Below are positions 1 to 10,970 of a stretch of DNA of 64,000 bases, in pieces. Below the pieces are notes generated by a model. It had not been told where the DNA came from. It searched no databases and worked only from the letters and a program-made list of their open reading frames with translations. How positions within the stretch are numbered: position 1 is the first letter of the stretch; the number at the start of each line of letters is the position of its first letter. The position numbers and the translations under genes were made by a program. The DNA comes from Moniliophthora roreri (taxonomy: Eukaryota > Basidiomycota > Agaricomycetes > Agaricales > Marasmiaceae): NCBI GenBank assembly GCA_001466705.2, contig LATX02000189.1, forward strand, positions 496,001 through 560,000. The letters run 5' to 3'.

Positions 1-303
1 TTGGCTGCGCCCGGAGGACGAAACATGAAACAGGTGGAGCATCCACTCGAAGTCCACGTTCAGACCGTATCGCGAGATACGGTTTCGAGATTCGATGAAC
101 GGAAAAAGCCACAGGATGACTCGAAGGACTGTTGAGAGTTCTGAATTTGACAACTTGTAAAGTTGGTGACAGATTCTCTTCCTCTTTGGGGAAGTGCCCG
201 ACAGTCCCGCGCGGCGCTTGTAGTCGTCTCTTATAACTCTCTCACCATCACTCAGCAAAGATATGGGTGACGAGGAGTATGAAGTCGGTCCGTCTCGTTG
301 TCG
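1..303 (-). CDS. Unidentified partial reading frame running off the left edge
   Basis: On the minus strand an uninterrupted frame of about 101 codons runs from about 303 to position 1 and leaves the window. It has no start codon of its own. A plausible splice acceptor lies at its upstream end (around 304-305), and a second short open stretch at about 358-433 could be the preceding exon. The translation has a Ser-rich segment (SYSSSPISLL), a basic SPKRKR stretch and then a hydrophobic/aromatic stretch (LRVILWLFPFIESRNR). The composition looks like protein rather than noise, but I recognise no family. The start codon may lie between 430 and 660. An exact hairpin (62-85) lies inside this frame. 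Confidence 0.3.
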
Positions 304-780
304 CTTATCCGCCACTCAGAAATCTTATGTTTTCGATTAAAGAAACCATACTGCGTGCAAGAGTCGAAAAGAAAACATCCAGGAGTAAATCCGTGGTTTG
401 GGTACGCTCGAGAGTACTCGTGTTATCATATTTCTGACCAAGCTCTTAGAAATACCTAGTCAAAGTTAGCGTTTTCTTCCGTCCCGCTGATGGGTCTACC
501 TTGACATGATTGTTTTAGTGGAAAGGCTATGATGATCCCGAAGAGAATACGTGAGTATGGACCCTTCCCAAAAGCTTGAACATTGGTTGATAATCGCTGG
601 AAAGATGGGAACCAATAGAATCCTTTGAAGGGTCAGAACATTTCGTGGAGACATTTTGGAGAAAGACGGGTACTGGCGGGCGTGATAGAGAAGATTTGAG
701 CTTGTTTGAAGTTGGGGAGGAGTTGGAGCCAGGCAGTCTGGGTGGGCAAACAGCTTATGTCTCTTTGACAATTGTTGTAA

Positions 781-2599
781 CGTGGCGCGCCTTGTGTAGA
801 GCGCAAATCTTCACGCAAGTCACTCAAGAGCCAGGAGATTCCGGCACCGACGAGTAGAGCCACTTCTTCAAAAAAGCGAAAGCGCGAACAGATTATACCA
901 TCCGAATCCACAAATTCCAGACCCGAAAGATCTCGTACTCGCAAGAGAACTCGAAAGACTAGCCATAAGGACTCCCCAGAACCTTCAGTGCGCCGGTCTT
1001 CAACGGATCGCGACATGTCTTTTGAACTCGCGGATACCGTGGCCGGTGGAGATGCTCAGTATATACCTCCAGCTGCGCAAACCACAGCTGATCCCCAAAC
1101 AGGACCGGCTGAAACTGAACGGCCCCCACGATACCGAAAGAGAGGCATTGGGACATCGAAAACTCTTCCAGAAGATAGCGTTCCGGAAGAGCCGCTTCAT
1201 CCGGAGAGTCAGAGTGAGAACGATGACAACGGACCCTCCAAGACTCTAATACCAGCTCATCATGCTCGAACCGAAAATCCTCTAATAAAGATGATTGACG
1301 AGGTCGATAATATGGAAGGTGCCATTTCTGCGAAAGCACGCCTGTTCACGAAGTCGGCAGGCCAGGAGCTTCCTTCTCAAATGCAATCCTCATTGCGCAA
1401 GTATCCAAAACCCGGACCAACCTCCAGAATTAGCAAAAAGAACACCAGCTCATTACTGACGGCACAAAAGGGAAAATTGACTACCGTGAAAGGCAAATAT
1501 AATGTTCCCACCGAGGGGAAACCCGGTCAGCCTTCGGGTAGCTCCAACAACCCTGTCGTACAGGAGGGTTCCCTGGCTCGGGAAGACGTTGACACTCAAA
1601 TTGCTGGGACGTCTATTGTGGCGGCCAGCAACGGTACCCCAGCGAGCAGTCAGGAGCTTCTTCAGCTGGCTGGCGCGGACGCTGTCGGTGATGACGAGCT
1701 CAAAGACTATGAGGATGATGTTGAAGATAATTCACCCGCACAGAGTAAACGGTCAAATTCTCTTTTTCAACAAAGGTACGACGTCCTCTATTTAGATCAC
1801 TTTTCGTCTCTCATTCGATGTCCTGCAACAGTCTAGCAATGGCGAAAGACAAACTCTTCCCTGCCTCACTGACTTCGGCATCCCTATCTAGAATTAATGC
1901 CATGACCAATGTTTGGAGATCAACGATTTTCGGGCCGTTGTGTGTATCATTCCCTGCTTTCTTTGCACACCCTGCTTATTCATTATGAAACTTAGATCAA
2001 GTCCTTCCACCTATCCGCAGACATCGCTCCTACTCTCAAATAGTGGCGATGAGGATGTGTGAGTTTTCATTCTCATTCACTGTTTTCCTACCACTCATCC
2101 CTATCAATCATCAGCGTACCTTTCTTTTTGAACATCGATGTGTCTGCCAATGTACCGATCGTTTTGACAAAGTACCCGAACTCTGGATCCATCCCTGTCA
2201 ACACGCCGAACGACCCACCCGGCAAATTTTATGGCAAAGACGCTGCCCTTGCTGTATTGAATACTCTGCGCACTGGCGGCCCATCTGCGAGAGTTTCACT
2301 CGATGCAAACTGCACCGAAGAACAACGGCAGTTGTTCCATCAGTTCATGCAGAAACTTGCGCAGGACATGTTGGTATGTTTAATATGCCCAGTTTTCGGG
2401 CTTCGACTGATAGACCGTTTTTCAGTTTGTAGCGATGGCGGGAAGCGATGTTCTGGCATTCTGCTCCTCTAGTAGTGTCTTAATCTCGTCGAGACTGAAC
2501 TTCCCTTCAGCACTTGTTTCTGCCTCAAACGTTCTCGTGGGCAGAGTGACAATACAAGATTATTCGGCCTACGCAGATGTAGCTCTCCAAGGAATTTAA
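781..2599 (+). CDS. Hypothetical low-complexity basic/acidic protein, 5' end unresolved
   Basis: A long exon (open from 781 to about 1775) encodes a disordered protein. It begins with Lys/Arg-rich nuclear-localisation-like runs (KKRKRE, RTRKRTRK) and ends with an acidic Asp/Glu stretch. Downstream exons continue in frame across short GT-AG introns at about 1776-1830, 1936-1997 and 2058-2114. They end in a more folded-looking C-terminus (IDVSANVPIVLTKYP, then FVAMAGSDVLAF) and a stop at 2597-2599. The first coding exon is uncertain: the frame is closed just upstream of 781, and an acceptor near 799 may join it to an exon around 645-760. A nuclear role is inferred from composition only; no domain is recognised. 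It is tandem with RAD54, about 260 bp downstream. Confidence 0.45.
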
Positions 2600-2739
2600 A
2601 TATTTAATTCATAATTCCCTTCGTTTAATTGCTTTCTTGTTTGTACTATATCTCCACGGTAATACCAGTACTTGACGTCCTCTGGATAAGGGTTCCATTT
2701 GAGGCTGTCAGTGTCATTATGAATGGGGAATCACGATCA

Positions 2740-2759
2740 CACGTCACTGACGTGACTCA
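2740..2759. promoter_or_regulatory. Palindromic CRE-like site overlapping an AP-1/Gcn4-type site upstream of RAD54
   Basis: CACGTCA (2740-2746) and TGACGTG (2748-2754) form a perfect 7-bp inverted repeat around a single C. It overlaps a TGACTCA consensus (2753-2759). The site is about 104 bp upstream of the RAD54 start codon. TGACGT and TGACTCA are the classic bZIP targets (ATF/CREB and AP-1/Gcn4 types). Function is inferred from position and symmetry only. Confidence 0.4.
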
Positions 2760-2862
2760 GCGCGTCCAGGGACCGACACCTGCCTTCAACGCCGTCACCA
2801 TCGTCAATGCTTTCAAGCTGTCACTTCCTCTCCTAGCCTTACTCTAGTCTCAGTTAGATATT

Positions 2863-5800
2863 ATGCTCAGAAGGGCCCCGACAACTACCGACGGAAGAGT
2901 CGTTGATCGGCTGCAGGAGAGCTCCCGAATCAACAAACCTTTCAAACCTCCTACAAGTATCAAACCTACCTCGGATCGTGTTCAGCCTCAGCGGAAACGG
3001 AAGCGGGTCTCATATGCAGGGCAGGAGAAGGATGGTGATGACTCGGACTCAGACAGCGAGAAGAAGAAAAAGAAGAAAAAGAAAGACGACAAAGATGGCA
3101 ATTGGTTTAACGAAGAAGAGCTGTTAGCTGCCGTGAAGCAGTATCCCGTTTTCAAACCGAAACCATTTGATCAGGTTTTTGGCACTCAAAGACGGTTCTC
3201 AATGCCGACTATGAGAAATAAGGACGGTGATTATGTGACTCTGGTACCCTCGAACACTTCCCTTGGTATTCGCCCACAGGCGAAAATGATACCCCGACCT
3301 CTACATGACCCGATGGCCGACCATGCGATTGTCCTGTACGATCCCACCATTGATGACCGAGAGACGGATGAAGAGAGAAGAGAGCGAGAGAAGGAAGAGG
3401 CGAAAGAGAAGGCTGCGAGGGATGCATTAGAGAAGAGTGCCGGGATGTACAATCCTCACAAGAGTTTGAAGACTATGCTCGGTGAAGACAAAGTGAAGAA
3501 GGAGAAGCTAGAAAAGGTACCAGTAGTGATCGATCCTCGTCTCTCGAAGGTCTTGCGACCACATCAAATCGAGGGTGTAAAGGTATGTGCCAGTATTTTT
3601 AGCACTGCGAACTTTCTAGCTGACATTCTCCCAGTTCCTCTACAGATGCACCACTGGGATGCTCGTGGAGAATCAGTACGGCTGTATCATGGCAGATGAA
3701 ATGGGTCTTGGAAAGACTCTCCAGTGTATAGCACTCATGTGGACGCTAATCAAGCAGTCACCGCACCCTGGAAAACCTTCCATCGAGAAATGTATCATCG
3801 CCTGCCCATCTAGCTTGGTTAGGAACTGGGCAAACGAACTTGGTGCGTATAATAGGCCTTCTCGATCAGGACCTTTGCTAATTTGCGGTTCAGATAAATG
3901 GCTTGGAAAGGACGCTATAAATGCTCTTGCTGTTGATGGTAAAGGTGGAAAAGCTGAACTTATTGTCAAAGTTACACAATGGGTTGCTGCTTCCGGTAGG
4001 AACGTCATTCAGCCAGGTATGTTATTTCCATTGATCGTTACTGGCTCAAGACCTCCATGACTGGTTACAGTGATGATTGTTTCCTACGAGACCCTACGAA
4101 CACTTTCAGAATACCTCGCTAATTGTACAATTGGGCTACTTCTCTGTGATGAAGGTCATCGTCTGAAGAACTCGGGTAAGTGCTAACATGTGTTCGGGAA
4201 TCATCGCTAACTTGTAACAGAATCACTTACCTTTCAGTCACTAAATGCTCTAAACGTGAAGAGACGTGTCATTCTTACTGGAACACCTATACAGGTCTGC
4301 ATACGAATATCATAATCTTGTGCGGTGCTGATTTGCGTCCAGAACGACCTTTCAGAATATTTCTCGCTATTGAATTTTGCGAACCCAAACTTTTTGGGAA
4401 CGAAGAATGACTTCAGAAAGAACTTTGAGAACTCCATTATCCGCGGGAGGGATGCATCGGCCAGTGATCAAGTGAAAGCTGAATCCGAGAAGAAACTGAA
4501 GGAGTTAGGCAGTTTGGTCACCAAGTTCATTATTCGGAGGACTAATGATTTGCTATCCAAATACCGTACGCGCGCTCTCTACCTCAAATGTCGCCACTGA
4601 CCCTTTTGCGATCAGTTCCTGTCAAATACGAACACGTCGTGTTCTGCGGTCTTTCCGAATTCCAACTCTCATTATACCGTCTCTTCATCCGTTCTCCGGA
4701 GATCAAGGCCCTCCTTCGTGGAACAGACTCGCAGCCGCTCAAGGCTATCAACATCTTGAAGAAATTGTGTAACCATCCAGAACTGCTGAACCTTCCAGAG
4801 GATCTGAGAGGTTCAGAAAACCTGATTCCAGAGGGTTTTCAAGGTGCTGGTAGCACGAGCAAGGGGAGATCCCAGAACGTACGCTGCAATTGGAGCGGAA
4901 AATTCGTAGTTCTAGAAAGGTCTGTCATGACTGTCTTCGGTGGAACCCAAACTAACGTGAGCTAGGTTCTTGCACCACCTGAAAACCCATACCAACGACA
5001 AGATCGTTCTCATTAGCAACTACACCCAAACTCTCGATCTTTTCGAGAAGTTATGCAGGTCAAAGAAGTGAGTCGGATCGTAAGTCACCTTTAGATGGGG
5101 AACTGACAATTATTTGGAGGTATGGTTACTTCAGGTTAGACGGGACTATGTCTATCATCAAACGGCAGAAACTCGTCGACCAATTCAACAATCCCGAGGG
5201 AAAGGAGTTCATCTTTCTGCTCAGTAGCAAGGCTGGGGGATGTGGTATCAACCTTATCGGTGCTAACCGTCTTGTTCTTTTCGATCCTGGTGAAACTCAT
5301 GTGCATTTTGTTGATGTTCCCTTTTTTTTTTGACGCTTGAACTCGGTAGACTGGAACCCTGCCGCTGACCAACAGGCCCTTGCTCGAGTTTGGCGTGACG
5401 GCCAAAAGAAAGAATGTAAGTTATCCCTTGAACCGTGCCTTGACACGTTGACAATCGGTGGCCTCAGGCTTCGTCTATCGCTTCATCTCTACGGGCACGA
5501 TCGAGGAAAAGATTTTCCAGAGACAAGCCAACAAGCAGGCACTTTCGTCCTGCGTTGTGGACGAGAAGGAGGATACAGAGCGGCATTTCTCTCTTGATGC
5601 TCTACGTCAACTCTTCTTGTTCAATGAGCAGACCTTGTGCGAAACTCACGAGACCTTCAAGTGCAAGCGATGTAAAGATGGGAAGCAAATGGTGAAGGCT
5701 TCTGCGCTGCTGTATGGTGATGCGAGCACGTAAGTGGTTGGTTGTTATTGTTGTATGATAACTAACGATCACACAGATGGAATCATTTCACGAACGGAGA

Positions 5801-5885
5801 GCTCAAGAACAATCATGATGATCTTCTGCGTGCAGAAGTTGGACTACCAGAAGTCTCTTTCGTTTTCCAGTATATCAGCCACTAG
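2863..5885 (+). CDS. RAD54: DNA repair and recombination ATPase RAD54
   Basis: SNF2-family double-stranded-DNA translocase that works with Rad51 in homologous recombination. The N-terminus (MLRRAP..., then a poly-Lys run) matches fungal Rad54. The Walker A motif DEMGLGKT lies near residues 261-268, DEGH (motif II) near 393, then the LTGTPIQ / NDLSEYF junction of motif III. The C-terminal helicase lobe shows [30 protein letters not shown] and the [12 protein letters not shown] motif VI. A Cys-rich element (CKRCKDG) and WNHF follow before the stop at 5883-5885, typical for Rad54. At least ten short introns interrupt the gene; the first exon is 2863-3582 and the second 3635-4016. One intron splits GTPIQ from NDL, and another (from 5291) splits FDP from DWNP. 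No broken motif was seen. It converges on LIN1. Confidence 0.96.
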
Positions 5886-6047
5886 ACTTATCTTGCTCTG
5901 GCTGCTTGGGACTTGGACTTTTTACTGCACATTTGCTGTTATCGTATCATTATTCATGCGTCATCATTTGTAACATCCGGAATCATGACCTAGAAATACA
6001 CTCGGCTTGGTAGCATACAGAACGAGTCCAGGAAGTTTGATGATAAA

Positions 6048-7254
6048 TCACGAAAGAACATCATCCCAGTCCCCCCATTCTCCTCCGAGTTGTCGAACCT
6101 TGACCTTTTCACCTATTGGGCCAAAGTATGAAGCTTTGTACCATGAGCGCATCTCCTCTTCACCGAATGGTCCAAAGGTTTCGCCCGTTTGACCCGCCCC
6201 TGGCATGTCCCACTTGTATTCATATAGTTTGTCGGCCGAAGGAGGTGTCCACGAGTCGTCCACGAGACCTGACCTTCGAACAGAACGGACGAGCTCTTCA
6301 TAGGTCGTCGAGTAGATGTCAGCGTTACCCAGAGACATGATATTCGATGCGAGGTGAGTGATTTGCTCTATGGGTGATGTTTCTTTGGTCATATTCACAT
6401 CTCCAGAGTACTGCTTGCTGGAAGACAGTATGAGCAAGAGGTTGTCTGATGGAGCGGAGCTGGACTTACGAGCGACCTTTTGACCGTTTGGCCTCTGCCC
6501 CAAAACGTTGTAAGGCTTCAAGCACGGTTTCTCCCTTTTTCAGCATGGCAAGCAGCTGTTTTTCCATGGCTGGCTTGCCACCGCTTTCTTCAATCTCTTT
6601 CTCCTCTGCTTTGGCTTTCTCCATCTCAATGCGTTCCTGCTGCTTCTTTCGCTTCCGTGCTTGTCGTATTTCCTTCTCATCCAATCCGTCCATCCAGCGA
6701 TCATGAACAACGTGAGGATCGAACGAGCGTATGTAGTTCCCATCCTCGGTGAACTTGCCTTCTTCCATCTCCTCGCGCATGTTAAAAGACGATAATTCAT
6801 ACCCCATTCCCGCCTTTTTCCTGCGCTCAGCGTCGTCTTCGTCCTCAGGTTCGTCGCTTTCTGCGGAAGAATCGTCTTCAGACCCAGACTTCCCAAATTC
6901 CTGGCCTTCAATATCGCCCAAACGCATAAACTTTTTCTCCTTCTTCGCGCCGTCATCCTTCTTGTCCTCCTTTTCAGCTATGTTGAACATATCCTCGTCT
7001 TCATCATTCTCAGTACCCTTCTTCCGACTATACACAACACCTTCCCCATCATCGCTCGAGTCCGAGTCATATCCCTCGTTTTTGACGCGATTTCTTCGGT
7101 TAGCGGCCGGGTTTTCGAGTGCTTCGTCGACTTGTTCTGCAAAATTGGCCGGATCCTCGGACGGGTCGAGAACCCGCGTCTTTTTTGTCGGTTTTTGAGA
7201 AGATGAAGATGAAGGCTCTCCGGGAGTACCTGCAGAGCGCTTTTGACCAGCCAT
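6048..7254 (-). CDS. LIN1: CD2BP2/LIN1 family U5 snRNP protein with C-terminal GYF domain
   Basis: Two exons, 6470-7254 and 6048-6417, with a 52-nt intron, give a 384-residue protein. The N-terminus is charged and disordered with several acidic Ser/Asp runs. The middle (FDPHVVHDRWMDGLDEKE) matches the Lin1/CD2BP2 core. The C-terminus is a GYF domain, where YEYKWDM, TFGPFGEEEMRSWY and SYFG give the aromatic proline-binding pocket. The signature GYF tripeptide is SYF here. In yeast and humans this family is a component of the U5 snRNP and binds proline-rich spliceosomal partners. The gene lies tail-to-tail with RAD54 (162 bp) and head-to-head with the PQ-loop transporter. Confidence 0.93.
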
Positions 7255-7563
7255 GACGCTGTAGAGCAGACCGAAGCCGAAGAGAACGTCGTATTTGTCA
7301 TTGCTTGTCTGTAATATCTAAAAATTGCAGGCTCGGCATGAGTTCATTCAACTGATAAGTGCTTATGTGAAAGAACGGTATACTTATACTGTCAAGGCGA
7401 GATCCGAATAGCTGAGAGGTAGAGATAGCTGCGAATGGCAGGCAGGCATTTGGCGGGCAGGGGTATCAGTTATAATAGTATCAAGTAACCGGAGATACTA
7501 TTGCCCAGCCATTTCCCCCAACGCCCACCACCGTGTTCACAGTCCTTCCACGAATACGCGAGG
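7255..7563. promoter_or_regulatory. Divergent intergenic region between LIN1 and the PQ-loop transporter
   Basis: This 309-bp gap separates two divergent start codons (7254 on the minus strand, 7564 on the plus strand), so it must hold both promoters. I saw no further gene or striking repeat in it. Confidence 0.5.
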
Positions 7564-9441
7564 ATGCTCGGCCTTGCTGCTACTAGTGACGCCCTTGGTT
7601 ATACTTCAATTGCCTGCTGGCTCGGTGCTCAGCTTCCGTAAGTAGTTCCCGATTTTGCGTCATTTTTGCCTCACACGACGTAGTCAGGTAGTCGAGAATA
7701 TACAACGTCACTCCTGTGAAGGCCTTGCTCTTCCTTTCCTCGCAAATTGGCTCCTCGGTCTGTTTCGGTTTCATCAGGAATCATTATATTGTCTTATCTC
7801 GTTGTGTAGGGGATATATCAAACCTCATCGGCTGCCTTCTTACCCACCAGCTCCCATTCCAGGCGAGTCGAATACTTCCGTCGTCATCGGGGCACTGTCA
7901 TTGACCTATTCTTGTTAACAGACATGGCTGGCTGCCTATTTTGTCTTGGTGGATATGACATTGCTGGGGCAATACATCTACTATCAGAACCTTAAGCCTC
8001 CACCACCATTGCACACTAGGTCTCGAAGTACCACCGCCCGTCGCATGTCTGTGGATAGGCCAAGAACTCGATACCGCACCTTATCGGCGGTCGCTGCAAA
8101 TGTAGCTGCTGCAGCGGCCGCTCTTGCAGCGCAACAAGATGAAGTCCGGGAGCATTCGGTCCAAGGGAGCAGATTATTTCGCTCACCGCGCGACGCCGAA
8201 GGTTCAACGAGCCGGATGACACGAAACACCGATGAAGATCAAGTTGATGATGGGGCTATGGGTGCTTTGGCTGATAGTTTTCATTCAGAGGGGGGTCGCA
8301 CCATCGGCCGGAAACGGGTATCGTGGAGTAAAGAGCGTTATGGTGGAAGAGCTGGCAGCGTTGGTCGACAGCCTCAGCTTCTGCAAGGAGGCCTTGTACC
8401 GATGTCATCAGCCGAACCTGTCCCCACAGGGCCTTCCTCAGGTCGGGGAAGGCCCGAAACTGCCACCTTAGACTCCACTGCCAGCCTCAGGCACAGCTCT
8501 GTTGCTAGTAGGCAGGGTGCTGGGCTAGCCTTTCTCAGCGTCTTCGCTTTATTCAGCGTGGGTACGTTGGTCCAGCAACGGTCCAACAAAGGCAGCGTGT
8601 TAGTACCCAGAGCTGTTGAAGTCAACCCTGGAGCATTTTCCCTTGATGATAATAGATCGGGGGTTCCTCATCCACCGTTTCCGATAGACCTGGCAGATCC
8701 AGACAAAATATCCGATGCTTTCTCCCCTCACTCCGATGAAGGCACACATACTGACACCATCTACATATCATCACCACCTCATATACCTCAGAATGAACCG
8801 GTTTCTATCGCTGAGACACCTCGAGACCGTATACTTGGGCGGATATTCGCATGGCTCTGTACCACTCTTTACCTCACCTCACGGTTGCCTCAGATATGGA
8901 AGAATGTGCGTGTTATTCGGGTGTTTGGCCATTGGTTTGAATTCAATTTTCCTCTCCCACAGTTCGTTAGGAAGTCAGTCGAGGTATGTCGCAAATGCCG
9001 CGCGCCTTTGAATTTACTCAGGCTGTTCTGTTTCGCAGGGATTATCAATGTATCTCTTTGTCTTTGCTTTCCTCGGCAACACATTCTACGTAGCGTCTAT
9101 CCTTACATCTCCCAAGGTTTACCAGCCACTACCTGCGTCCAGGGAATTCATCAAGGAAAGCATGCCGTGAGTCATGTGTCAGCTTCTCCTACTCACTCTC
9201 TGACGGTAACTTCAGATATTTACTGGGAAGTGGCGGAACATTAATGTTTGATATCACCATTGTAATGCAGTCTTTCATTTATCGCTCTAAACCACGACGT
9301 CATACTCGTAGCACGAGCAGGACAATCGTGGAGGAAGAAAGGGGACTGTTAGCAGGAGATTCGCTGGCACACCCTCCTTATAACGCGAATAATTCTACAG
9401 TGCATTCCCGGGATCGGACATCTAGCTCACATCGTACTTAG
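7564..9441 (+). CDS. YPQ1: PQ-loop vacuolar cationic amino-acid transporter, YPQ1/RTC2 type
   Basis: The start at 7564 gives an N-terminus with SIACWLGAQLPQ, completed across the first intron, then NIQRHSCEGLALPFLANWLLGDISNL. This is the first PQ-loop repeat of the Ypq/PQLC2 family. A long Ser/Arg-rich cytosolic loop follows. The second PQ loop (TSRLPQIWKN) and the remaining membrane segments follow, ending in a hydrophilic tail with an EEERGLL sequence that could be a dileucine-type sorting motif. Family members export Lys/Arg/His from the vacuole or lysosome. A 21-nt micro-exon (8963-8983, FVRKSVE) links the second PQ loop to the next helix. The central loop is unusually long compared with the yeast proteins, common in basidiomycete copies. 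The membrane topology of seven helices is family knowledge. Confidence 0.92.
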
Positions 9442-9675
9442 AGTATAGACCTGTAATAATATTGTTCTTGCAGCTGAATAGCGAATACTTGTAAGTTGTG
9501 GGCTTTTGTTTGACAGCGGGTATCTGACCGGCAACGCGAGAATCTCGTCGGACTTCGGTAGCCTACAACAAATCAGCTCCTTTCTACCTCCATCCACCAC
9601 CATTCGCTTCCCAGCAGAACCGCTCATCGGCCGGAATATTGACTATTCTTCGTCTCATAGCTGTGCTCTTCGAAC

Positions 9676-10848
9676 ATGCAGCATAACGCTCCAGATGCAT
9701 TAGTACGTCGATTTACCTCCAAATGTTCTTTGATGATCCGCTTTGCTGATTCAGACGGTCCAATGCAGAGGGCACTGGTGCTTGATTACCTGACTCACAG
9801 CGGATACATACGTTCAGCGCAGGCTTTCCTTCGAGATAGCGCAGTTCGCCATATCGACGTCGATGGAGATGAGATAATGGACTCCGATACAGACCCCGGG
9901 GGTTCGGGGTTACCAGAAGAGACGGTGAGGCAAGCGGAACTCCGCAATCGTGAGTTTTCCATGGCCTCTCTTTGCATGATACTTACGAACAGCTAGAAAT
10001 TCGATACGAACTTCTCCGGGGGCGGGTTACCGAAGCCATAGAACTCCTTACCAAGCACTTTCCGACTGTTCTGCCTCCGCCTGAAAACACCGCAGCCCCT
10101 TCAGCGGACTCAGATTCGGACCAGACTACTGAATCGCCCCCTAGGCCAATGCCAGCATATGTCGCTCCCACGTCTGTGGATCCGCTGCATCTCTTGCTGA
10201 ATCTTCGAGTCCAAGCGTTCATAGAAAGTTGTCGGACCGTGCCTCTTGACTATCCTCCAAACCCCGAAAGCAATTCTCTACAATCAAGGTCAGAAGAAGA
10301 CCCAGACATATCGATTGACCAACAAACGGCTTTGTTGAAAAGCGCACAAAAGCTGAGCGCTTTGGCCAAGACACTTTCAGATAAAGACCAACCGAGGTAT
10401 TCGGTAGAGCTCAAGAATGTTATCGGCCTCATTGCATACCGCAAACCAGAGACGAGTCCCCTCAAGAATTATATGACGCAAGAGCGACGAGAGGCATTAG
10501 CGGATCAGATTAACAGTGCTATTCTCTGTGCGTCGTACAATTCATCAACCCGTATTTTGATGCTGACTTCCTTCACAGTCCGTTCAGAGCTCCCGGTTAT
10601 ATCGAAAGCGGAGTTGCACACTCGAACCACTGTAGCAACCTGGCAATTTCTTCACGAGATCAAGGTGAAGCCGAAGGCAGGCGCAGCTATTCCGCCGCTG
10701 AGCAAGTCTCCGAAAACAAATGCTTCAAAAGGCACTGACAGCCTAGAACCTCAGGTGAATCATTGGTCATTGTCATATGGCATCATTTTGCTCATTATTG
10801 ACGTAGATCTGTCCTCCTTTCGACTTCCAAGCGTTTCTGAATAACTAG
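9676..10848 (+). CDS. LisH-CTLH-CRA domain protein, RanBPM/Gid1-like without SPRY
   Basis: Coding begins with a 27-nt exon (9676-9702) spliced to 9769, giving MQHNAPDALRALVLDYL. The LisH segment (LVLDYLTHSGYIRSAQAFL) is followed by a CTLH segment (QIRYELLRGRVTEAIELL) and a CRA region (YSVELKNVIGLIAY, ending with LADQINSAIL). The order matches the C-terminal half of RanBP9/Gid1. An N-terminal SPRY domain is absent, and nothing upstream to the preceding gene encodes one. The last exon is short (ICPPFDFQAFLNN). GID/CTLH complexes are ubiquitin ligases that regulate metabolism; membership here is inferred from domain content. Gid8-like identity is less likely because of the long acidic insert after LisH. 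Confidence 0.8.
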
Positions 10849-10970
10849 TCCTAACTTTCCATTACCGATGATAGATACCCAGATGTAGCCTCTAGAAATG
10901 ATGACTTTCACGAACAATATTGGAGATCATGGTCTTATACTGTATGTAAATGAATATACAACTTTCTCTG

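Noticed and set aside
2629..2847. Short frame just upstream of RAD54
   Set aside because: No conservation or splice link to RAD54; it overlaps the candidate promoter element. Treated as untranslated sequence.
6749..7198. Ser/Phe-rich plus-strand frame opposite LIN1
   Set aside because: It is the shadow of the acidic LIN1 N-terminus; LIN1 is clearly the real gene.
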